Notes: a model not told the origin generated them from the letters alone. 9,180 nucleotides of DNA from Candidatus Nitrosopumilus sp. (GCA_029863665.1 JAOTUX010000029.1:1-9180), one strand, 5' to 3'; counted from the stretch's first letter, positions 1 through 7,612 are shown. Program-made: numbers and translations.

Positions 1-81
1 GTGTTCTGGTCTTGCAAAGTAGGTAAAAACATTCTCTACAGGCGTTTTAATATCGATCGATTTTGTAACAAGTGTCAACAA
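1..81 (-). CDS. SRPBCC/START-like (polyketide cyclase-type) protein, N-terminal fragment
   Basis: The reverse strand is open from base 81 to the window edge, giving 27 codons read as (M)LTLVTKSIDIKTPVENVF followed by TYFARPEH. A beta-strand of the form S-I-D-I-x-x-P-x-E-x-V-F-x-Y-F-x-x-P-E is the typical N-terminus of SRPBCC (START/Bet v 1-like) hydrophobic-ligand-binding proteins. No ATG is available. The likely start is one of two adjacent TTG codons (81 or 78), because an in-frame stop lies a few codons upstream. A TTTAAA box at 104-109 sits about 26 bases before this point, which fits a leaderless transcript. The gene is divergent from the secreted protein at 176. The rest, including the ligand cavity, is outside the window, so the specific role cannot be stated. 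The family call is moderate and the start is less certain. Confidence 0.6.
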   Translation of the reverse strand, partial: MLTLVTKSIDIKTPVENVFTYFARPEH

Positions 82-103
82 TTCAGTGTCTTGTCAATAA
101 GGA

Positions 104-109
104 TTTAAA
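104..109 (-). promoter_or_regulatory. TATA-like box for the SRPBCC gene
   Basis: A TTTAAA core in an otherwise mixed-composition stretch lies about 26 bases upstream of the TTG start at 81/78 on the reverse strand. This is the usual archaeal TATA-to-start distance for a leaderless mRNA. It is assigned from position and sequence only. Confidence 0.4.
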
Positions 110-140
110 GGTTTTGAAGATTTTCGTGAAGAAATTAAAT

Positions 141-154
141 TATAATATATTTAT
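141..154 (+). promoter_or_regulatory. TATA box for the secreted protein at 176
   Basis: An AT-only stretch (tataatatatttat) is centred about 28 bases upstream of the ATG at 176, the expected place for an archaeal TATA box driving a leaderless transcript. No Shine-Dalgarno motif precedes the ATG. Together with the box at 104-109 it makes a short divergent promoter region. Confidence 0.5.
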
Positions 155-175
155 CTAGTTTCAATAGTTATCTAG

Positions 176-694
176 ATGGCCAAAAAGCGATCAGTTTTTT
201 TGATCTTTATTTTATTACTTTCAACCATCCCAGTATTTCATGATGCATATGCTCATTCAATGTTTAATTCATCTGAGAAATTTTACGGAGGTTATAGAGT
301 TCAAGTAGCCACAACACCAGAATTTCCACAAATTAATGAACCATCTCAATTTTTGGTCAGAGTAACTGATGGAGATTTTGAAGAGGTTGATAGATTTACA
401 ATGGGAATTAGAATTTTTTTTAATAATCAACAAGTTGATGCAATACCCCCCAAATCTATAGAGGGTGCGCATTGGGATATTGACTACGTATGGAAAAGTC
501 AAGGAAACCATATTGTAAAAGTTGATTTGTATGATATGAGTGAAAAAGGGATTTTAACTTATACTTTCAATATGGGAACACAGAGTCCATTTGGAATTAT
601 TTTCTTTAGTGCGATAGTTGTAGGAGCGTTAGTTTTTGTAGGAATGATGATATACATTTACTTGCCAAAATTTTTCAAAAAATCTAAATCCTAG
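176..694 (+). CDS. Secreted, C-terminally membrane-anchored beta-rich protein with predicted N-terminal His
   Basis: This is a 172-residue protein of unassigned family. Residues 1-26 form a signal peptide: MAKKR basic start, a hydrophobic core at about 7-21, and a D-A-Y-A cleavage site. A polar domain of about 110 residues with beta-sandwich-like alternation follows (for example PSQFLVRVTDG at 57-66 and NHIVKVDLYD at 111-120). One hydrophobic helix at about 139-162 comes before a basic KFFKKSKS tail, so the domain should face outside the membrane. If cleavage follows Ala26, the mature protein starts His27-Ser-Met. Two further histidines (H99, H112) lie in the domain. CopC/YtkA-like and PmoB-type copper proteins share this kind of N-terminal His, so a copper role is possible but inferred. 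The gene is convergent with ctaA and their 3' ends overlap by 11 bases, placing it next to the oxidase operon but not in it. Confidence 0.7.
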   Translation: MAKKRSVFLIFILLLSTIPVFHDAYAHSMFNSSEKFYGGYRVQVATTPEFPQINEPSQFLVRVTDGDFEEVDRFTMGIRIFFNNQQVDAIPPKSIEGAHWDIDYVWKSQGNHIVKVDLYDMSEKGILTYTFNMGTQSPFGIIFFSAIVVGALVFVGMMIYIYLPKFFKKSKS

Positions 695-1127
695 GAGCTA
701 TTGCAGTTCTAGATATTCTAAATGCAAACAATGTAGTTAGTAACACCATTGAGAATAACAGTATTCCAATTCCTAAATGAATAGCAACTAAAACTGCATG
801 TAGTTTTAGATCAATTACCAAAGCACCAAGAGTGATTTGAACGACAACAAATACTGCTGCAAGTGAACTTGTTATTTTGATCTTCAAGTCAGCATTTTTG
901 TTAATGATGGATGCAATCATAGTTGCAATTACCAATACACCAGTTGTAGCTGCAACTAATCTATGGATCCATTCGATTAGATATTCTTCTGAAGGCATTA
1001 CTCCATTTGGACATAAAGGCCATTCAGGACAAGTTAATCCAAGTCCGGCTGCTGAGATATATCCTCCAATAAACATCAGAGAATACAGAACAATCATTGT
1101 TGCTAATGCAAGGTATTGAATTGCCAA
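684..1127 (-). CDS. ctaA: Heme A synthase, half-size archaeal CtaA/Cox15 type
   Basis: This 147-residue membrane protein has four predicted helices (about 7-28, 55-74, 86-105 and 109-136). It is about half the length of bacterial CtaA or mitochondrial Cox15, which arose by duplication of such a four-helix unit; short CtaA proteins are known in archaea. CtaA oxidises the C8 methyl of heme O to make heme A for the oxidase. Visible signatures are the extracytoplasmic Cys pair in L-T-C33-P-E-W-P-L-C39, the E52-W-I-H55-R motif opening helix 2, and H110 and H117 near helix 4, giving Glu and His residues suited to heme binding. The start is a TTG at 1127, only two bases after the cupredoxin stop, so it is probably translationally coupled. 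The alternative ATG at residue 11 would cut into helix 1. It is the last gene of the oxidase operon, and its 3' end overlaps the convergent gene by 11 bases. Confidence 0.85.
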   Translation of the reverse strand: MAIQYLALATMIVLYSLMFIGGYISAAGLGLTCPEWPLCPNGVMPSEEYLIEWIHRLVAATTGVLVIATMIASIINKNADLKIKITSSLAAVFVVVQITLGALVIDLKLHAVLVAIHLGIGILLFSMVLLTTLFAFRISRTAIAPRI

Positions 1128-1129
1128 AA

Positions 1130-2086
1130 TTATTCTACAATAAAGCTACCCTGCATACCTTGTAATGCATGGCCAGGAATAGTACAGATGTAATAATAAG
1201 AACCAGGCGCACCAGCAGTGAAAGTAACACTACCACTTTCACCAGATTTTAATGCACTTGACATGGAACCAATTGCAGAGTCCATCACTATATTGTTAAA
1301 GTCTTCAGGACTAGTAACAATTCCAAATGCATGAAATAGTGTACCTTGATTAGTGCTAGTAATAGTTACCTCATCGCCAGATTTTACACGAATTTCAGGA
1401 TTATTGTCTTCTCCAGATAATGCATTAAATGCTAAATCCTTAAAGTCATCAGATTCTACAAAGTCCAAAGTAAAGTCATGAGATACTCCTGTTGGGGCTG
1501 CGGCTTCAGAAGATCCACCACCTTGTGAGGGGCCTACAATGATTTCTCCGACCATTCCTTGTTCTCTATGACCGGGAATAGTACAGATGTAATAATACGT
1601 TCCTTCTTCACCTGCAACAAACTCAGAAGAACCACTTTCACCACCCTTTAGTGCACTTGACATGGAACCAATTTCACTTCCTGGAATAATTCCAGTAACA
1701 CCTTCAGTATCTTTTGTTACACCAAAGGCATGAAATGATACTCCAGCATTATCAACATTGAAGATAACTTTGTCTCCAACATTCATGTTAATTGTAGGGT
1801 TACTGCCTTCTTCTCCTATCAATGCGTTAAACGCCAAAACCCTAAAGTCATCAGATTCTACAAACGTGAGGTTTGATGTAATTGTTTGACCGGTTGCTAC
1901 CGCTGGAGGTGCAGCTGGTTCTCCTGCCATCATTGCTACAATAGGAGCAGGTTGTGAAATCCAATAATCCCACATTGAAAAGAATATGGCGCCACCAACA
2001 ATACAAATTCCCAACATTATGATCATCATTTTTCCAGTTCTAGCTGGAGTGGTCCTGTAAACTGTTTGTGTGTTATCGTGACTCAT
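1130..2086 (-). CDS. Membrane-anchored protein with two tandem cupredoxin (type 1 copper) domains
   Basis: This 318-residue protein has a cytoplasmic N-terminus, one membrane anchor at about 19-38, an Ala/Pro-rich linker (45-66), and two plastocyanin-like domains (about 70-185 and 203-318) joined by a Gly/Ser/Ala linker. Each domain has a full type 1 copper set: H119, C168, H173, M178 and H252, C301, H306, M311. The Cys-to-Met segment reads Y-Y-Y-I-C-T-I-P-G-H in both. All four ligands are offset by exactly 133 residues. It lies between coxA and ctaA in the oxidase operon. It probably carries or passes electrons to the CuA subunit, replacing cytochrome c as in other copper-based archaeal chains; the partner is inferred. 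An AGGAGAT ribosome site (2094-2100) precedes the ATG by seven bases and overlaps the coxA stop, implying coupling. Domain assignment is firm and exact electron-transfer role is not. Confidence 0.92.
   Translation of the reverse strand: MSHDNTQTVYRTTPARTGKMMIIMLGICIVGGAIFFSMWDYWISQPAPIVAMMAGEPAAPPAVATGQTITSNLTFVESDDFRVLAFNALIGEEGSNPTINMNVGDKVIFNVDNAGVSFHAFGVTKDTEGVTGIIPGSEIGSMSSALKGGESGSSEFVAGEEGTYYYICTIPGHREQGMVGEIIVGPSQGGGSSEAAAPTGVSHDFTLDFVESDDFKDLAFNALSGEDNNPEIRVKSGDEVTITSTNQGTLFHAFGIVTSPEDFNNIVMDSAIGSMSSALKSGESGSVTFTAGAPGSYYYICTIPGHALQGMQGSFIVE
1173..1864. repeat. Near-identical DNA blocks in the duplicated cupredoxin domains
   Basis: Three blocks match between the two copper-domain coding halves. 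Bases 1173-1197 and 1572-1596 differ at one of 25 positions. Bases 1252-1274 and 1651-1673 differ at one of 23. Bases 1441-1462 and 1843-1864 are identical over 22. The spacing is 399 or 402 bases, equal to the 133/134-residue domain offset. The DNA between the blocks is clearly more divergent. Confidence 0.85.
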
Positions 2087-2093
2087 TTCATTT

Positions 2094-2098
2094 ATCTC

Positions 2099-2100
<2 letters not shown>
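2094..2100 (-). promoter_or_regulatory. Shine-Dalgarno site for the cupredoxin gene, overlapping the coxA stop
   Basis: On the reverse strand AGGAGAT lies seven bases before the ATG at 2086 and shares its first two bases with the coxA TAG (2099-2101). This fixes the start and suggests translational coupling. Confidence 0.75.
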
Positions 2101-3625
<1,525 letters not shown>

Positions 3626-3631
3626 TAGTTA

Positions 3632-3639
3632 ATCTCCTC
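3632..3639 (-). promoter_or_regulatory. Shine-Dalgarno site for coxA
   Basis: On the reverse strand GAGGAGAT lies six bases upstream of the ATG at 3625, a strong and well-spaced ribosome site in the 49-base gap after the CuA gene. It supports the chosen start. Confidence 0.75.
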
Positions 3640-3674
3640 GCTTAGAATAATTGAAAATCGTGATAAAAGCGTTG

Positions 3675-4127
3675 TCAAGATGATGGCTCCTCTACGTATA
3701 ATGTTCCCCTCATGTTATAATGAATCAATCCACAATATTCCCTACATTGAATATCATGAACTCCTGGTGCATCTGGTGCAAACCATACAGTGTTAACTCT
3801 ACCTGGAACTGCATCCATCAATACAACATAATCATGAATGTTAAAAGAGTGAATTACATCAGTAGCAACTATCTCAAATTTGTATGCTTTTCCGACTTCA
3901 ACATGTAGATCATTCATTTCTACGGTTCCATCTTCATGTTCAAAAGTCCAAAACCACTGTTGTCCTGTTACTATGATTGTCTCAGCATCTTCAGGAACAT
4001 GTTCAACAAGTCTTTCTGCTTCCCATGCTTCTGCTCCTACCCAAGTCATTAATGCAATTACAATACCAACATAAATCCATTCGGGCCAGTTAGAATGTCC
4101 ACCCATCTTACCAATCAGTCCCCTCAT
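3675..4127 (-). CDS. coxB: Cytochrome c oxidase subunit II, CuA domain with second helix only
   Basis: This 150-residue protein has one helix (about 17-34) followed by an extracytoplasmic cupredoxin-fold CuA domain, the electron entry site of the oxidase. All six CuA ligands are visible: H93, then C128, E130, C132, H136 and M139 in C-R-E-Y-C-G-L-I-H-Y-N-M. The aromatic patch G55-Q-Q-W-F-W60 matches the conserved tryptophan region where electrons pass to CuA. Family members normally carry two N-terminal helices in one chain. Here helix 1 is on the preceding gene (4108-4368), with the two frames overlapping by 20 bases. The ATG at 4127 lies inside that gene. An in-frame ATG at 4106, one base after the upstream stop, is an alternative start that would drop seven residues and leave the helix intact. 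Identity is firm; the exact start is open. Confidence 0.93.
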   Translation of the reverse strand: MRGLIGKMGGHSNWPEWIYVGIVIALMTWVGAEAWEAERLVEHVPEDAETIIVTGQQWFWTFEHEDGTVEMNDLHVEVGKAYKFEIVATDVIHSFNIHDYVVLMDAVPGRVNTVWFAPDAPGVHDIQCREYCGLIHYNMRGTLYVEEPSS

Positions 4128-4368
4128 ATGCTGTTGGCTTTGCTTTTGGATGAGATTCTCTGAATCTCCAAACTAGCCAGATCATCGTTCCTGAAACTAC
4201 CGCTCCAACTGTAAACATCACAGTCATCATTCTAAAGAATAAATTCCATATAACGACTCTGCGATCTAGATATTCTCCAGGCTCATCACCAGCAGCTAGT
4301 GCCGACTCTACAGCTGGAACTAATACTAAAACTGCCAATACTAAGAATAATCCGACAATTCCTTTCAT
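4108..4368 (-). CDS. Small oxidase subunit carrying the COX II first-helix region
   Basis: This 86-residue protein has a hydrophobic N-terminal segment at 3-25 ending in E-S-A-L-A-A, like a cleavable signal peptide. A second helix follows at about 39-66, then a basic/polar tail, W-R-F-R-E-S-H-P-K-A-K-P. This is the usual architecture of the N-terminus of COX subunit II: a signal, a short external segment, helix I, then an R-x-R-containing cytoplasmic loop. The missing helix II and CuA domain are on the next gene in another frame. I therefore read it as the N-terminal half of a split COX II that pairs with subunit I; this is inference from topology. It is the first gene of the operon, with a BRE/TATA promoter at 4399-4412 and an ATG start at 4368. 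The alternative is an independent small accessory subunit. Confidence 0.75.
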   Translation of the reverse strand: MKGIVGLFLVLAVLVLVPAVESALAAGDEPGEYLDRRVVIWNLFFRMMTVMFTVGAVVSGTMIWLVWRFRESHPKAKPTAYEGTDW

Positions 4369-4398
4369 TAGCGATTGAATGACGTGACCTATGATTTC

Positions 4399-4412
4399 TA
4401 TTTAAGGGTTTT
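4399..4412 (-). promoter_or_regulatory. BRE/TATA promoter of the oxidase operon
   Basis: On the reverse strand AAAACCCTTAAATA combines a purine/C-rich BRE-like element with a TTAAATA box, centred about 35 bases before the ATG at 4368. This predicts a leader of about eight or nine bases. It is the clearest promoter in the window and lies in the 56-base gap after the histidine phosphatase gene. Confidence 0.6.
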
Positions 4413-4424
4413 CAAGATTACTAG

Positions 4425-5048
4425 CTACCAACTTTGATCGAAGCGTGAGGGATGCATTATATTAAGTCCCGAAAGTGAAAATTTCTGATCTTTTTCTCTA
4501 AAGATGTTTAGAGATGCATTTGCAATTATTAGTTCAAAGAGATTGGTAGGAGATAGATCAATTATTGTAGAAAGCATTGCTTTGATCGGATCCATATGGG
4601 TTACAAGTACTACATTTTCATCAGGATGATTTTGGATTACATCGTCAACTATTCCTAAAACTCGTTTTTTAACTTCAGAAAAAGTTTCTACACCATTATG
4701 AGCAATTTCTAGTTCTCCATTGTAGAATTTCATAAAGACATTACCATGACTATTAAAAATCTCATCATATGGCATTCTAGTAAATTTCCCCATATCAAGT
4801 TCAATTAAACGATCATCAATTGTAACATCAAGAGAGTTATGTTTTCCAACAATTTCTGCAGTATGTTTAGCTCTTTGAATAGGACTGGAATAAATTGCAG
4901 AGACGTTCATGTGTTCAAGTAACTGGGCAGTATGTTCAGCTTGTTTTATTCCAGTATCAGTTAAAGGAATGCCTTCAGTTCTACCGGCTAAAATTCGATC
5001 AGTATTATTTTTTGCTTGACCATGTCGAAGAAAAATAATTTGTCCCAA
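4425..5048 (-). CDS. Histidine phosphatase superfamily protein (phosphoglycerate mutase-like)
   Basis: This 207-residue cytoplasmic protein begins with the family signature F-L-R8-H9-G10-Q, where His9 is the residue phosphorylated during catalysis. Other expected features follow: L-T-D-T-G near 29-33, S-S-P-I-Q-R59-A-K-H-T-A, the acid E83 in L-I-E-L-D-M-G-K-F, E-T-F-S-E-V near 121, and the second catalytic histidine H151 in V-T-H-M-D. The family includes cofactor-dependent phosphoglycerate mutases, alpha-ribazole phosphatase (CobC) and broad phosphatases; the substrate cannot be told here. The start is TTG at 5048. It is the only plausible choice because the R-H-G motif is at residue 8 and an in-frame TAA lies five codons upstream. 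It is divergent from npdG with a 52-base shared promoter region, and lies upstream of the oxidase operon, which has its own promoter. Confidence 0.9.
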   Translation of the reverse strand: MGQIIFLRHGQAKNNTDRILAGRTEGIPLTDTGIKQAEHTAQLLEHMNVSAIYSSPIQRAKHTAEIVGKHNSLDVTIDDRLIELDMGKFTRMPYDEIFNSHGNVFMKFYNGELEIAHNGVETFSEVKKRVLGIVDDVIQNHPDENVVLVTHMDPIKAMLSTIIDLSPTNLFELIIANASLNIFREKDQKFSLSGLNIMHPSRFDQSW

Positions 5049-5061
5049 CTTGATCGAAGTT
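5047..5061. promoter_or_regulatory. Imperfect palindrome over the phosphatase start codon
   Basis: The bases aacttgatcgaagtt form 5-bp complementary arms (aactt/aagtt) around gatcg. The element spans the TTG start of the histidine phosphatase and lies beside the TATA-like box at 5060-5066. It could be an operator for the divergent pair, or coincidence. A similar sequence recurs at the other end of the gene. Confidence 0.25.
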
Positions 5062-5082
5062 TAAATAAAGATAATAATAACA
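5060..5082. promoter_or_regulatory. Shared divergent promoter region, npdG and histidine phosphatase
   Basis: An AT-rich stretch, TTTAAATAAAG followed by ATAATAATAA, fills the 52-base divergent gap. Read rightward, the TTTAAAT box lies about 38 bases before the npdG ATG. Read leftward, the ATTATTATC part lies about 26 bases before the TTG at 5048. Assignment is by position only. Confidence 0.4.
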
Positions 5083-5100
5083 TTAGCAGGTAGATTAATC

Positions 5101-5772
5101 ATGAAAATAGGAATTATTGGTGGAACTGGTGGAATGGGTAAAGGTTTTGCCTTAAGATGGTCACAAAACCACGAAGTAATTGTTGGTTCAAGAGATGCAG
5201 TAAGAGCTTCTGAGTCAGCATTAGAATATACTAATCTTGCAAAAGAAGCATTTGGCGAGATAAAGGGTACAATTTCTGGAAACGATAATGTTTCAGTTGC
5301 AAAAGAAAGTGATGTTTTAATTTTATCAATTCCATATGATAATATTGATTCTGTATGTTCTGGAATATTATCAGAGGTTAAAGATAGTTGTGTTGTAGTA
5401 TCTCCGATTGTTCCAATGACAAAAACGGATGTAGGATTTGAATTCATTCCAATTAAAGAAAATAAACCATTTTCATATAAGCTTGTTTCAAATCACATGA
5501 AGAATAAATCTAAACTTGTTTCGGCATTTCATGTAATTTCTGAAAAGAAACTTGTCAATCCAACATTAGAACTTGATTATGATATTTTTGTATGTGGAGA
5601 TGATAATGAATCAGTACAAGTTGTTAACGGATTAATTAATGAAATAAAAGGACTAAGACCAATCTACTTAGGTCCAGGAGAATTATCTTATCTTGCAGAA
5701 ATTTCTACACCACTACTTCTAAATGCAATGATAAGAAATAAAATAAAAAATCCAGGTATTAAAATCATTTAA
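5101..5772 (+). CDS. npdG: NADPH:F420 oxidoreductase (F420-dependent NADP reductase)
   Basis: This 223-residue cytoplasmic enzyme transfers hydride between coenzyme F420 and NADP. Residues 1-13 (M-K-I-G-I-I-G-G-T-G-G-M-G) form the Rossmann dinucleotide loop with the family-typical G-G-T-G. The following V-G-S30-R31 selects the NADP 2'-phosphate. The C-terminal half has the known NpdG/Fno landmarks: K-L-V-S-A-F-H near 137, V-C-G-D-D-N-E-S near 164, the G-L-R-P-I-Y-L-G-P-G-E-L segment near 184, and T-P-L-L-L-N near 203. Length matches the family. It is the first gene of a rightward group with a small membrane protein and a PNPOx-like protein, and divergent from the histidine phosphatase. A seven-T run just after its stop could terminate some transcripts. 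Wider family members include pyrroline-5-carboxylate reductase-like NAD-binding proteins, but the Fno features make this the best call. Confidence 0.88.
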   Translation: MKIGIIGGTGGMGKGFALRWSQNHEVIVGSRDAVRASESALEYTNLAKEAFGEIKGTISGNDNVSVAKESDVLILSIPYDNIDSVCSGILSEVKDSCVVVSPIVPMTKTDVGFEFIPIKENKPFSYKLVSNHMKNKSKLVSAFHVISEKKLVNPTLELDYDIFVCGDDNESVQVVNGLINEIKGLRPIYLGPGELSYLAEISTPLLLNAMIRNKIKNPGIKII

Positions 5773-5777
5773 GTCTG

Positions 5778-5788
5778 TTTTTTTGTTT
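5778..5788 (+). terminator. Oligo-T tract after npdG
   Basis: Seven consecutive T residues (5778-5784), then G and TTT, start five bases after the npdG stop. Archaeal RNA polymerase terminates at such T-runs without a required hairpin. The next gene starts only a few bases later, so partial readthrough is likely. Confidence 0.35.
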
Positions 5789-5791
5789 ATC

Positions 5792-6016
5792 ATGAGTCAT
5801 GAATACTATAGACGAGGTAGAAATTGGTTTACAGCTATAGGTGTGCTTTTTTCTGTAATGGCAGGAATAGTACTGATCAGACAGTTATTGATCTGGGGAC
5901 CGGAATTTGTTGGAGAATTTTTACTAAATGGAGAAATTACAAATGAAAAGATTTCAATGACAATGTTAGGATTTGGTATTTTTATGATAGCATTAGGATT
6001 TAGAAAACATGAATAA
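5792..6016 (+). CDS. Small two-helix membrane protein of unknown function
   Basis: This 74-residue protein has a charged N-terminus (MSHEYYRRGRNW), a first helix at about 12-35, a short external or internal loop with a few acidic residues, and a second helix at about 53-69 ending in a basic F-R-K-H-E tail. I recognise no family motif. I chose the ATG at 5792. A TTG three codons earlier (5783) is possible but lies in the T-run after npdG. The stop overlaps the start of the PNPOx-like gene by eight bases (ATGAATAA), so the two are very probably co-translated and may work together. Codon usage and composition are like the neighbours. It could be a membrane partner for the downstream flavin/F420 protein, but this rests on gene order alone. 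Confidence 0.65.
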   Translation: MSHEYYRRGRNWFTAIGVLFSVMAGIVLIRQLLIWGPEFVGEFLLNGEITNEKISMTMLGFGIFMIALGFRKHE

Positions 6017-6410
6017 AAGAGATGAATTTCTAAAATCACAAAAAATATTACGTCTTGCAACAATTAATAAAAATAAAACTCCACATATTGCCCCTGTTTG
6101 GTATATCTATAGTGGAAAAAAGATCTACATAGGGACAAATACAAAAACACAAAAGGCAAAAAATGTAAAAAGAAACAAACATCTTGCTTTTTGTGTGGAT
6201 ATAGGTATCAATGCACCAAATATTTACGGAGTAATGGGACAAGGAAATGCTAATTTAATTTTAGAAAAAAGTAAGGTAAAAACAATTGCAAAAAAAATCC
6301 TTCGGAGATATTTTAAAACATTAGAGAATCAATCAGCAAAAGAATTACTGAGTGATACTAACTGTATTATAGAAATAATTCCTGAAAAATTTTCAATTTG
6401 GAATTACTGA
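6009..6410 (+). CDS. PNPOx-like (split-barrel) flavin/F420-binding protein
   Basis: This 133-residue protein shows the split-barrel pattern of the pyridoxamine 5'-phosphate oxidase superfamily: R-L-A-T-I-N-K-N-K-T-P-H-I-A-P-V-W-Y at 15-32 (two beta-strands with a Pro-His turn), Y-I-G-T-N-T-K-T-Q-K-A-K-N-V near 40-53 (phosphate-contacting region), and G-V-M-G-Q-G-N-A-N-L-I near 74-84. Small proteins of this type bind FMN or F420 and act as F420-dependent reductases or related enzymes. The short size and the npdG gene just upstream favour F420, which is inference; FMN or heme-degrading relatives remain possible. The gene is lysine-rich. Its ATG overlaps the stop of the small membrane protein by eight bases. 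Its 3' end overlaps the convergent aminotransferase by seven bases. Confidence 0.8.
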   Translation: MNKRDEFLKSQKILRLATINKNKTPHIAPVWYIYSGKKIYIGTNTKTQKAKNVKRNKHLAFCVDIGINAPNIYGVMGQGNANLILEKSKVKTIAKKILRRYFKTLENQSAKELLSDTNCIIEIIPEKFSIWNY

Positions 6411-7579
6411 CTAACAAAATCTTCAATCTTATTCATCGCAGAATCCAATACTTCAAGACTTGGAAGATAAACAAGTCTGAAATGTCCACTTCCATATTGT
6501 TCTCCAAATCCAGAACCATGTACAGTTAACACACCTTTTGTTTCCAAGAGTTTTGCAACAAAATCTTTGTCAGTAGCAAATCTATTATCTTCAATTTTTG
6601 GAAATGCATAAAATGCACCTTTTGGGTTAGGGCAAGAAATGTTAGGCATTTCATTTAGACGTTTTACAACCAAGTCTCTCCGTTTTTTGATCTCAGATAC
6701 AAAATCAGTAATGTAATCTTGAGGGCCACGAAGAGATTCCAAAGCTGCATGTTGAATTGGAAGATTAGTTGCAATTCTAACTCTTGCTAATTTTGGAAGA
6801 TTTTCTCGTATTTCTTCAAGTTGCGGTGATTGGTTAAATGCAATATAGCCAATTCTCCAACCAGACATAAGATGGACTTTGGAAAATCCATTAAGAACAA
6901 TTACAGGGGAATCTTCTGCAACCTTTCCAATCCCTACAAATTTTTCATCAAAAATAATTTGATCATAAATTTCATCACAGATAATGTAGAGATTATGTTG
7001 GTTTGCAATATCTACTAGTTCTTTTAGAGATTTTTCATTAAATACAACCCCAGTAGGATTATTTGGACTGATCAAACATACTGCGACTGTCTTTGAAGTA
7101 ATTTTTGATTTAAGGTCATCAATATCGGGAGTGGAATTATTCAAGTCTACTCCAAATTCTATAGGAATTCCACCATGTAGTCTAACATAGGAAGCATATG
7201 GTGGATAATATGGTCCGGGTAAAAGTACTTCATCTCCTTCTTCTACTATTGAAGAGATTACCATATCAAGTCCTTCAGAAACACCGTTAGTAACTAAAAT
7301 TTCTTCAGATGAAATGGATAATCCTTTGGCATTTTCTTTTTTAGCAATCTCCTGTCTTAACTCTAAGAGACCTTCAGATGAGGAGTAATAGTTTTCGCCT
7401 TTATTTATGGCATTAATCAAAGCTTGTTTAACATTATCAGGAGGTTGAAAACCAAATTGAACAGGATCACCTATATTGAGATAATCAACTTGCATTCCTT
7501 TTTGTTGTACTTTTCTTGCAGCTAGAACAATATCTCTAATTGCATATTCAACACCTGCTACTTTTTTTGATACTTTCAA
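6404..7579 (-). CDS. Class I/II (fold type I) aminotransferase, AlaA-like
   Basis: This is a 391-residue PLP enzyme. The N-terminal N-I-G-D-P-V-Q-F-G-F segment resembles alanine transaminase AlaA and archaeal alanine/aspartate aminotransferases. In the numbering used here, catalytic features are the S-P-N-N174-P-T-G loop, D202 and Y205 (C-D-E-I-Y) contacting PLP, K234 in N-G-F-S-K-V-H-L-M-S-G-W-R (Schiff-base lysine), and R368 in H-F-R-L-V-Y binding the substrate carboxylate. Likely substrates are pyruvate/glutamate or aspartate, not decidable here. I place the start at the TTG at 7579 (M-K-V-S-K-K-V-A-G-V-E-Y-A-I-R-D), the usual N-terminus of archaeal relatives. A GTG at 7636 would add 19 residues and overlap the tRNA gene. 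A TTTAA-like box lies about 28 bases before 7579. The gene is convergent with the PNPOx-like gene. Confidence 0.9.
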   Translation of the reverse strand: MKVSKKVAGVEYAIRDIVLAARKVQQKGMQVDYLNIGDPVQFGFQPPDNVKQALINAINKGENYYSSSEGLLELRQEIAKKENAKGLSISSEEILVTNGVSEGLDMVISSIVEEGDEVLLPGPYYPPYASYVRLHGGIPIEFGVDLNNSTPDIDDLKSKITSKTVAVCLISPNNPTGVVFNEKSLKELVDIANQHNLYIICDEIYDQIIFDEKFVGIGKVAEDSPVIVLNGFSKVHLMSGWRIGYIAFNQSPQLEEIRENLPKLARVRIATNLPIQHAALESLRGPQDYITDFVSEIKKRRDLVVKRLNEMPNISCPNPKGAFYAFPKIEDNRFATDKDFVAKLLETKGVLTVHGSGFGEQYGSGHFRLVYLPSLEVLDSAMNKIEDFVSQ

Positions 7580-7591
7580 AGTATCTAGACA

Positions 7592-7612
7592 GATATTTAG
7601 ACCTGTTAAATT
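7592..7612. promoter_or_regulatory. Compact divergent promoter between aminotransferase and tRNA-Arg
   Basis: Read rightward, ATATTTAG (7593-7600) lies 24-31 bases before the tRNA 5' end at 7624. Read leftward, AATTTAAC (7605-7612) lies about 26-33 bases before the TTG at 7579. The two TATA-like boxes sit side by side in a 44-base gap, which supports both the tRNA call and the later aminotransferase start. Confidence 0.45.

Noticed and set aside
4108..4127. Canonical -1 frameshift site joining the two COX II halves
   Set aside because: No slippery heptamer is present and the needed shift is +1. Kept only as an open alternative in the findings.
5783..5791. TTG start three codons before the ATG of the small two-helix protein
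   Set aside because: It lies in the T-run after npdG and adds only L-F-I. The ATG at 5792 is the simpler start.
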